Shown here one piece after another: positions 56,201-64,000 of a DNA stretch of 64,000 nucleotides (positions are counted from its first letter, which is position 1; each line of letters starts with the position of its first letter). The stretch is taken from assembly GCF_048544455.1 (NCBI RefSeq), contig NC_133534.1:35402217-35466216 (forward strand), read 5' to 3'. Under the pieces are notes generated by a model. It did not search any database and was not told the origin of the DNA. It saw nothing but the letters and a program-made list of their open reading frames with translations. Made by a program: the position numbers and the translations under genes. Source of the DNA: Silene latifolia. Taxonomy: Eukaryota > Streptophyta > Magnoliopsida > Caryophyllales > Caryophyllaceae.

Positions 56201-58540
56201 CAAATAACATTCAAGTTTTCAAGCATATCCCTTCCATCCAAGATATCAGAAACTTGCTTGAAAGCAGGTCATTTATTTACCACCTAATTTCCATTAATTT
56301 TCGACTTGACAAAAGTCAAAATCCATATTGACTGTTTAAAGTTTCTCTGTATGCAGCAAAACATTCTCAAGAGTGGCTGTCATAGTTTTATTCAATAGCC
56401 TAGCAGGTGGAGGCCTTCATGCATCTTTGATGGTACTCCCAGTCTCCCACAATTTACACCGTCATTCAACACCTAGTAGCTCTACCAGTTACGGAGTAGT
56501 ACTCTAGACGCAGCTTTTACTTCGACACACACACATGTACACAAAACAGCTATGTCCAACAATTAAGCCAAGGCAGAGTATAAATCCTTTCCACAAAATA
56601 GCCACGACTGAACAACACAGCATAATCATTTCTAACAGACCAAATCACCAAAGATGCTCCATTGCAAGTAACATAATCATGCTACCGGCTAACATAAAAC
56701 TTTTCCACAAAATAGCCGTTTCCAACACTTGCAGCAAGACAGAACAGCAGAGAGCATACTCAGTTCTAACAGGCCAAAACACCAAAAATGCTCCATTGCA
56801 AGTAACATAACCACGCTACCAGCTGATATAGTACAATTGAATCCCACATTCCCTTTGTGAACAATTTAATAAGTTCTCTAACATAACACATAATCATGCT
56901 ACCGGCCAATATAGTACAATTTGAATCCCACATTCCCTTTGCAAGTAACAATAATCATGCTACCGGTTACTATCAGTAGAATTTAGTAGAAGCCGACGGC
57001 AAAAATATGATGCATACAGTGTCAACACTATCTTCTTTTCATTATACTTGAAGCTAACAAAAATCGGTCTGAAACTGTGAAGTTTTTTCCACTTAATGCA
57101 GTATTTCTTAAAAGCACAATTTCACTTCAGCAAAGATGAGTATGCATACTTGATGCTTATTATTGGTATCGCTGGGATGGTCTCGCAGGTATAAGCCTAA
57201 CTAAATGTTCACATGTTGAATATACAATAATTTCTCTCAAGTAAAACACAAACATGTCCATATTTTGCAGCTGATTCTCATGCCTGTTCTGTTGCCCCTA
57301 CTGGGCGAAGACATTTTGCTAAGAATTGGACTGTTGGCAGCATGCACAAGTGTTTGTACCTCTGTCTTTCTCTATTCATTCCCGTTACTCGGGGAAAAAA
57401 ACACTTCATTGTTTGCAAAAGATGCCACATTTACACAATTATGCTAATCCTTGCCACTAAACCTTGCAGATGACTCTCAACAGTATCGCTTGGGATACAT
57501 GGGTAATTACTCTACACAGCCAAATGTCTAGTAATCATGAAAATTATTACTTCAACCTTAAATTTAGAAAACAATGTTAGTGACACCAGCTTTTTTATAT
57601 GAATTTTTTGAGCAGGTCATATATGCTGCATCTGGGTTTCAAGTAGTTGTCACATTTACATACCCATGTGTTAGTAACTATCTCAACTTTACTTGCATTC
57701 ATCTCTTTTATGTTTGCTAACAAATAATGGTAATTCTTAACAAAGCAGTTGCGTAGCATTGCTTCCAAACAAGTCGGGGCTGATGAGCAGGTAAGCAGCT
57801 AATCATCCTGCTTCGCAAAACTCGTATCATCTTGATAATTTCTCAATTTTCTAGTGCTTATGAATCAAATACCCTTTATGCCTTTATCACTTTTCCCTGT
57901 TTAATGAGTATCTAAAAATGCAACCTATAAATCTATCATAATGAATCACCCTAATTTCTAAAGGAGCCAAAAGTTCACTAGTCTTTGACTTTGGAATATA
58001 ATGGAATAAAGCAAAATGACTTGGTATATTATATGATCTTATATGGTGAAATAGCAGTTGATCGATTCAATTCTTGGCGCAATTTTCATTACGGGCTAGG
58101 TAATGTTGTTGTTGCTACTTTTTTAGGGCAAAGCGCAAGGGTGCATTTCAGGAATAGAATCATTAGCAAATATCATCTCACCATTGATTTTCAGTCCTCT
58201 AACTGGTAAGTTAAGCACACACTCTTTGATCCCTAAAGAAGGAAGAGTAAACTTACTTAGCTTATCTCTTTGCCAGCCATTTTCTTATCAAAGACGGCGC
58301 CGTTTTATTTTCCGGGTTTCAGTCTGTTGTGCACTGCATTATGCATGGTAAGGATCCCTAGATTCCCATATTTCAAAAGTCCATAAACAAAAATAATTTG
58401 CTTTTATAATCAATAGCCATAAAGAAATCACAAAAGAGAGCTATTTAATGCAGGTAATTGCTTTCATTCTAAGTTTGATGATAAAGGCAACTCCTGACAT
58501 TCCAACCCACAAGGCCAACAACAAATGTATAGAAGCCTAG
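50224..58540 (+). CDS. MFS transporter, HIAT1/TetA-like family, 14 exons
   Basis: Exons: 50224-50391, 52404-52515, 55366-55478, 55837-55959, 56068-56267, 56357-56432, 57102-57188, 57271-57351, 57470-57502, 57616-57669, 57749-57790, 58127-58205, 58277-58347, 58454-58540. All introns are GT-AG, phases agree, and the joined frame is 1326 bp (441 codons plus TAG). The product opens MDNKFGSLCHLFVTIFLATF, resembling plant hippocampus-abundant-transcript-like proteins. It has VCPG-type AALCPGQDECSLAIYLSGFQ and MFS motif A GNLSDVYGRKALL between TM2 and TM3. A hydrophilic central loop (FLKETPQQTDNSTQPLLKSE) separates two hydrophobic halves of about six helices each. It is predicted to be an integral membrane transporter of unknown substrate. 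Length matches the family. No inactivating change is seen; introns 1 and 2 are long and MITE-bearing. Confidence 0.92.
51212..51542. mobile_element. Stowaway-like MITE in intron 1
   Basis: TACTCCCTCCTATTCT at the left and AGAATAGGAGGGAGTA at the right are perfect inverted ends bounded by TA. The interior has three direct copies of a ~62-bp unit with CCTCTCTCCTATCACCAAAC then CCCACC(C/T)AA(C/T)TCACAATTC. Confidence 0.9.
52536..53245. mobile_element. Stowaway-like MITE in intron 2, split by a hAT-like insertion
   Basis: Left end TACTCCCTTCGTCCTGGTC and inverted right end TACTCATCTCGTTCG. ATTTGTTTATCT continues the MITE at 53039 after the insertion 52554-53030. Confidence 0.65.
52554..53030. 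mobile_element. hAT-like non-autonomous element nested in the MITE
   Basis: Ends CAGGGGCGATAACGAG and (inverted) TAGGGGTGATAACGAG. The flanks share GGTC, suggesting a decayed 8-bp duplication. Both arms contain GAGCTCG-rich subterminal sequence. 477 bp, no ORF. Confidence 0.7.
53690..53940 (+). repeat. SINE-like candidate in intron 2
   Basis: A B-box-like GGTTCAAGGC (53747) and a 3' part with GGGGGTTTACGCAGTGCGCA and GCGGCTGCGGATCCCTCG resemble plant SINE tails as I remember them. No clear poly(A) or target duplication. Confidence 0.35.
54587..54820. mobile_element. Stowaway-like MITE remnant in intron 2
   Basis: TACTCCCTCCGTCC at the left and ATACGGAGTA at the right are Stowaway-type ends about 234 bp apart. 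Confidence 0.5.
54881..54910 (+). repeat. (GAGAT)6 microsatellite
   Basis: Six perfect pentanucleotide units in intron 2. Confidence 0.95.
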
Positions 58541-60120
58541 ATGGTCCTAGACAGCTCAACCATGAGTTTGAAAGATTGAAGCAGGAACGACATCTACATT
58601 CAGTTCTCTTCCCTTGGACGGCATCCCCAAGATTGTAGTATCGTGTTTATAGTAAGATGTACTGCTTGATTTCGCTGCAGCCGATCACCCAAAACCAACC
58701 ATGAAAACCTTCTTCAGGAATGGTTAGGACTAAAACAAAGTTAGACCTTACAGGCTTCTAATGAATCCCAAAAAAGTGTAAATGACTTCTCTAAAACCGT
58801 GTAATCAACTTCTCTTCTATAAGCTTTGGGATTGAAGCAAGGGCAGTTTTATAAAGGCCCATAGTATAGCTCACAGCTGGATCTGTAGCATATAATTACC
58901 TATTTCAGACCTTCTTCTGCTAGCATCTCTTGTCTATAGTTGTCAGACGTTGTGGCCAAAGACTCAAAGTAACAAGAATGAAAAAAGTTAAGTTCCCTGT
59001 TTGCATTCTACAGCAGAAAAACTGACAAAGAACACATTCAGATACAGTTCTAATCTATTCTGGGCTTCTGTCGACAAAGAAAATTCCTAACCTCACAATC
59101 GCTTTTTCGTCAGCAGCAAAGATCTAGCTTAAGATACGCATTAAAATGACTAGCTTTCGAGAGATTGCCCAATGCGGCATTAATTTGCCAGATGACCAGT
59201 AGAAGGGGGATATACAAAGTAACAAGGAGGTTCATAAATAAGATGCTGTTCATCTCAATCATCTAACTAACTAGACAAATTGTCATTGTAAATTACCACA
59301 TGAGTACACGTATCGTGAGACTAGTTCCTACCATATATTTTACCATTTACAATCATCTAAAATACTTCCTGATCAGACAACTGACTACTTAATAGTTAAT
59401 ATATATACTAACTTCTACCAGTCTCTGATGACTGATTGAAATGTCGACGTATATCTTAGCTCTAAGAGGCAATGAGGCAGAGGGAGAAAAGCTAAGCACA
59501 CATCATGCACACAAGGTGCTAAACAAATTTATATTTTTCAAATATAAAAAATTCCCATTATAGGTTTTCATGGTGGCTTATAATGACACAAAAGGAACGG
59601 ATAATAACAGACCCGTGAGAAAAATGGAAACTGTATAGTAGTATGCCACTAGTTTAAAAAGGTGCACTTGAGGCGTGCCTAGGTACAAGGCAGACACAGG
59701 CTTCAGTCAAATTACCGCAGGGTGCCTGAAGCGCACGAGGCACACACAAGGCACGCAATTATGTACAGCATGACAAGGTGTCTTGGCTATCAACTAGAAT
59801 GCTAGAAATGCAACTACATTGACAGAATGTTGCGAGCCCAATCAACTAGAATTCATGCAACAAGAAGTTGGCCCAAGTTAATATTCTAAAACCCAGTAGA
59901 GACAACTTAGAACTTCAAGAATGCTATTTCTAGACATTGACTGTTCCAACTAAAGTAGTCATTATTGAACTGCAATGATGGGGTAGGTAATCCAAAGAAG
60001 AATTGTGATTAAGAGTTTAAGGACAATAAACATGCATCATAAATGCAGAGATATAGATACATAGATACAGGATGTACAAACTATGATTAAACTTAGATTT
60101 ATATACAGACCTCCATTTCC
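58541..60120. other. region between the convergent genes
   Basis: Contains the 3' UTRs of the two genes. 59655-59770 holds GGCGTGCCTAGGTACAAGGC and related GGCAC/GCACG-rich sequence that looks like an old repeat. No ORF or RNA gene supported. Confidence 0.55.
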
Positions 60121-62215
60121 TTAGATACCAAAGAAGCTATCATCACCATCATAATCATCCCCGTACTCAAAGTTAATTCCTGCTCCATCCCCTCCATATT
60201 TGAAACTTGAATTGAGGTAGCATTTCATGCCATCAAATAGATTAAGATTATCAACTAACTTGTGATATGCATTGCAGCCACAGCACTGAAAGTAGACATA
60301 AAATTACACATGTCAATGTGATTTCAGAATAAGGAAAAAGAAATCATATACTAATAAATGATTTAGTTGTATATGACTTTTGAAGAAAAAAAAACAAGCT
60401 TAATTAAACAAATATTCGAATCTACATGAGTGAAACACGTGGATCTTTGTTAGCTAAATGAATGAAGCATAGTAATTAAAGCAGCTGAAAGGGTGATAAC
60501 AAAACTTAACAAATTGGAAAACCCATAGACATGAAGAAGGCTGAAGCCGGTATGAAGAGAAAAACAGAAAAGGATTCACTCATATCAAATGATATTCATG
60601 ACCAGAAGCAACAGATGGTTGGAAGTTCATGAAAATAGCTGCAACAGGTTGAAACAAAATTGACTATTTCTAAAGTTCTTGTTAAGTTGTTTCAGAACGA
60701 CAATTTGTCAAGCATAAAATATCAACAAATGTCAAGACATACAACAAGAAATGACCACATTACCTGAACAAATACTGTACCATCAGTATAAGCATGCGGA
60801 TTGATGGCACGGGTTGTTCGCTGGCTACAAATGTTACAGGTAAATGCAATAAGCATTCTTCGTCTAGGTGATTTGGTGAACAGAGACCATGGGAAAGTAG
60901 ATATCTTTGCTGTACTTGATTCCGCATCCCCAGCAGATTCAGGTGGGCCCTCCATTCCAGAACCGGTTGTCCATCCTCTGCCAGTGACAGCACTCAGGAC
61001 CAAGCCCATTGCCATATCCTGAAGGAAATTTAAGATACATAAATAGACTATAGATAATGATGTAAGCATATAGGAGAATCTATCAAGTCCATCCATCCAT
61101 AGTCCAACAGCAAAAGAACTCATAGTTTCGAAATTAAATTTCCAATAATTACTCTTTACATCTCTTTTGTATTTCCTCATGATGTAGAATAGTTACATTT
61201 TCTCATGAAGTATAATACGAAAATATCAGTTTTGATAAACCAAAGTAACTCCAGCTTTAAACAAAACATTCACATAAACCAAAGTAACCCCTTCTTTTAC
61301 ACTCTGGTTAAAGATCAAATCTTTAAAAAAGCCTAAAGTGCTAATCTCAACCGCAAACAAATTATCCATTTCATTTTAAGAAACTACCTTCTCAATACAA
61401 TACTCTTAACTTCACCCAACCTCGTCAAACTCAATTCTCATTCACTCATTTTCCAAACAATCCAAATGATCAAACACAACCACATGTTTAAAACAACCAA
61501 AAAGAGACTTCTCCCACCTAAGTTGACATTCACTGACTTTTAGATGTTAAATAATTATAGACTAATTTTGATGGGCCATTTGAGTCTTTTCCTTTCATTT
61601 CATTCTTTCTGCTCATTATCTTACCTATTACTGACGCTTTTAAGCGAAACTCATGTCAGCCGACCCCAAGTTATTGAGATTAACTACACCAACTAACGAA
61701 ATAATCAAATTTCTATCTTTAACTGCATATCAAGAAAAAAAAGGATTCCAAAAAAAATAAACTAATACTCCGTCCGTCTCATTCATTTGTTTACCTTTGA
61801 TTATAATACTTCTCACAGAAAATATTAAAAGGTAAACAAATGAACAGACGGATTAACTAAAACAGGGATCATACGAATAAGAAACAAATAATAGTATACC
61901 TTAGACAAAGGGGAGAGAAAACGAGGGTGATTATCAACAAGAGGAACAATTCTCATGTCATCGGAATTCGATCGGATCTCAGAATCATCATTTCCAGCTG
62001 AATAAAAATACTCAATTTGATTAAAATTCACAAATTTTCGCGAAAAATTGAATACAACAAAAAAACGAATTAGTGAGTAAATTACCTTTGGAATTGGAAG
62101 CAAGAAGAGGACGAATAAGAGGTTTAGAAGAAGGTCTCTTGGGAGAGAAGATAGAGAGAGGTGAGATTGAAGGTTTGATGGTTGAAGTTGTAGAGGAGAT
62201 GGTTAGGGCTTCCAT
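60121..62215 (-). CDS. plastid-type DNL (Zim17-type) zinc-finger protein, 4 exons
   Basis: Minus-strand exons: 62215-62086, 61997-61900, 61018-60764, 60285-60121; GT-AG introns, matched phases, 648 bp (215 codons plus TAA). The N-terminus MEALTISSTTSTIKPSISPL is Ser/Thr-rich, basic and without acidic residues after position 2, like a chloroplast transit peptide. The C-terminal domain has CNIC, RAINPHAYTDGTVFVQ, CCGC and HKLVDNL: two CX2C pairs plus the DNL motif of the Zim17/HEP/DNLZ family. These proteins keep mitochondrial or plastid HSP70 soluble and stimulate it. The acidic tail (GDDYDGDDSFF) is a plant feature. Plastid rather than mitochondrial targeting is inferred from composition. Confidence 0.92.
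61766..61855. mobile_element. short Stowaway-like MITE in intron 2 of the DNL gene
   Basis: TACTCCGTCCGTCTCATTCA and inverted TAATCCGTCTGTTCATTTG ends pair through GTTTACCTTT into a ~90-bp hairpin. Confidence 0.75.
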
Positions 62216-62400
62216 GATCGTAGTTTTAGGGGAGAGAGTGCACAAGCTAATTGATGGTGCGTAATGCAAATGGACAATGTTGACAAATATCATTTCTACA
62301 GCAGATTAATTTTAGCATAAGTAGAATGCAAAAACAGATTATAGATGACAGATTTTATCAGAAGGTTTGATTAGCATATTATAATTAGCAGAATTAATTT

Positions 62401-62642
62401 GAGCGTTTGGTAATTCGCAGATTACGATTAGAAAATTTTTACTTTTCTTTGTAAAATGGAGAAAAATTTTCTATTTTACAATATGCTAACCAATATGCTG
62501 CTAACAGCATATTGACCCCAAATATGCTATTTTAATATGTTGTTTACCAAACACTAAAATTAGCATATTAATTGGTCAAACATGCTAAAACCCTTGAATA
62601 TGCTAAAAATTGACCAATATGTTGTTTACCAAACAGCGCCTA
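62401..62642. mobile_element. hAT-type MITE with AGCATATT repeats
   Basis: GAGCGTTTGGTAA and inverted TAGGCGCTGTTTGGTAA ends. Flanks AATTAATT and AATTATTA match at 6 of 8 positions. The interior repeats AGCATATT / AATATGCT many times on both strands. It lies in the upstream region of the DNL gene. Confidence 0.6.
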
Positions 62643-62819
62643 AATTATTACACGAGACAGTTTCACCTTATGGGATGGTTTTTATTATGTAAAGATAACT
62701 TATTTATTACCAGCATTAAATGAATAATTTTTATTTTTATTTTGTAAAATTGGACTGGCTCATGTCATCTTATTCTATAACTAAAAGTTGAAAACGCGTT
62801 TGTTTGGAACACCCTAGAG

Positions 62820-63415
62820 CAGGGGCGGATCTAGGCAATGGGCTATATGGGCTTCAGCCCTACATAAATTTTGGTTAAGTAGAATTTACTTTGTTAAAAT
62901 GTCAATGTTCTAGAGTGTCACAGGTGGTCAGATGGAAGTTTAAAGGAGTTTGTTAATTTAGGAGGGCGTGGGTTCAAACCCCCCTTACAACACTTTTTGT
63001 GATTTTTTTATACTCCATATTTTGTATTGTAGTAAAGGTGTTAATTGGACCTAAATACGTAACAATGCAAGTATGGTTACATTGGGCTGCAAATACTTTA
63101 TTTTCACGCTTTATAATAAATTTCGAATCATATTTTAGTGAATCTTAAACATGTTTAAAGTAAAACTCTATTTCATAGTAACCCAAATATATATCGTTAA
63201 GTTGGGAAGTTAGTTTTTCTTGGTATTTTATAATTTGTAAGTAGCATATACTCCGTATAAGTGATCGTATGTACGATACAAAACATGCTCATAAGCTGAA
63301 AATACCTTATATTTATGTAAAAAATTGCTCCGCATAGGAACTAAAAAAAAAAAAAGCTTGTCGGGTTTTAGTAAAATTTAGCCCTATGTAAATTCAAATC
63401 CTGGCTCCGCCCCTG
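62820..63415. mobile_element. hAT-like element with perfect 8-bp duplication
   Basis: Ends CAGGGGCGGATCTAGG and (inverted) CAGGGGCGGAGCCAGG are flanked by CCCTAGAG at 62812-62819 and 63416-63423. 596 bp, no ORF. The interior has A-box-like TGGTCAGATGG (62925-62935) and B-box GGTTCAAACCC (62971-62981) with tRNA-like spacing. Confidence 0.92.
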
Positions 63416-63423
63416 CCCTAGAG

Positions 63424-63866
63424 GTAGACCTGACAAAATTAATCCGGTCTCGATTGACCGAACTCGATGGGGCTGATTCGAAACTCGAAATTAACCCGAA
63501 CTACATCACCCGAATATGACTCGAAACCCGAATTGACCCGACCGGACCAGAAAATAACCCAAGCCTTCTTGACCCGTAACAGACCCGATCCGAAACCGCT
63601 CAACCTGAAAATGACCCGACAAAACATAACTCTAATTAACCAAAAAAAGGCTTGAAATGACTTTTTCTCTCTTAATCATTTACCCGAAAATGCCCAACCC
63701 GAAATAACTCAACCTGCTTGACCCGAAACAGACCCGACCAACAAACCCGAAACAGACTTATAACGCGACGCGACCCAAACTAACACGAAAATGTGAAAAA
63801 GCCGAAATGTCCCAACCCGAACTAGCCCAACCCACCCCAACCCGATTGACTCGTTTGCCAGGTCTA
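63424..63866. mobile_element. TIR element built of degenerate ACCCGA-type repeats
   Basis: TAGACCTGACAAAATTAA and inverted TAGACCTGGCAAACGAG ends. The interior is made of GACCCGA / AACCCGAAA words. ORFs at 63439-63655 on both strands only translate these repeats. It begins next to the target duplication of the preceding hAT-like element. Confidence 0.7.
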
Positions 63867-63881
63867 CTCGGATCTTGAAAG

Positions 63882-64000
63882 TAGACCTGGCAAAATCAAC
63901 CCGGCCCGAAAAGGTTGACCCGAGTCCCGAAATCGACCCGAACTGCCGCACCCCAAGCTCGAATCGACCCGACCCGAAAATGACCCGAGCTTTCATGGAC
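63882..64000. mobile_element. start of a second copy of the ACCCGA TIR element
   Basis: TAGACCTGGCAAAATCAACC opens 16 bp after the previous copy, followed by the same CCCGA-rich sequence; it runs out of the window. Confidence 0.65.

Noticed and set aside
57985..58209. 74-codon ORF overlapping MFS exon 12
   Set aside because: It is in a different frame from the spliced transporter and its first two-thirds are intron sequence.

Overview
This is eudicot nuclear DNA. It is AT-rich, densely packed with nested transposons, and carries two intron-containing host genes near the right end. I cannot place the species from sequence alone; the mix of Stowaway-like MITEs, hAT-type short elements and many LTR retroelements fits, for example, a Caryophyllales genome, but that is a guess.

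Layout. (1) 0.65-8.2 kb: two TIR elements of one family (A and C) face each other across a TA microsatellite that also hosts a third, unrelated 5.6-kb TIR element (B). B has no visible transposase but carries two tRNA-like sequences and long hairpins. (2) 8.2-13.4 kb: an old, heavily decayed Ty1/copia element with its 3' LTR. (3) 13.4-28.8 kb: an Athila/Tat-like gypsy element keeping only a gag remnant, whose 3' LTR is split by a full-length copia element on the minus strand (19055-27860; 990-bp LTRs; TSD CCATA). (4) 28.8-37.8 kb: an ATHILA ORF1 remnant broken by a solo LTR with TSD ACTTC, several minus-strand gypsy LTRs, and a minus-strand Athila gag/PBS/LTR. (5) 38.5-42.5 kb: a dead L1-type LINE with a MITE inside. 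(6) 43.5-49.5 kb: a minus-strand gypsy gag/PBS/LTR, a minus-strand copia gag fragment, and a short complete Ale-like copia element (177/187-bp LTRs, TSD GAGGG) whose LTRs begin TA instead of TG.

Host genes. 50224-58540 (+) encodes a 441-residue MFS transporter of the HIAT1/TetA-like family in 14 exons; its two large introns have collected MITEs. 60121-62215 (-) encodes a 215-residue plastid-type DNL (Zim17-type) zinc-finger protein in 4 exons. The right edge carries a hAT-like element with a perfect 8-bp TSD and a TIR element made of degenerate ACCCGA-type repeats.

Most notable pattern: palindromic words of the form ACTCG-NN-CGAGT occur in dense clusters in at least four different LTR-retroelement families here. 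In the LTRs they sit just upstream of the TATA box; in the copia element they sit in the leader between PBS and gag. No protein-based system of an obviously new kind was found. The unexplained signals are non-coding: this palindrome code, the TA-microsatellite insertion cluster with tRNA-like modules, and a duplicated LTR-end/polypurine-tract module.
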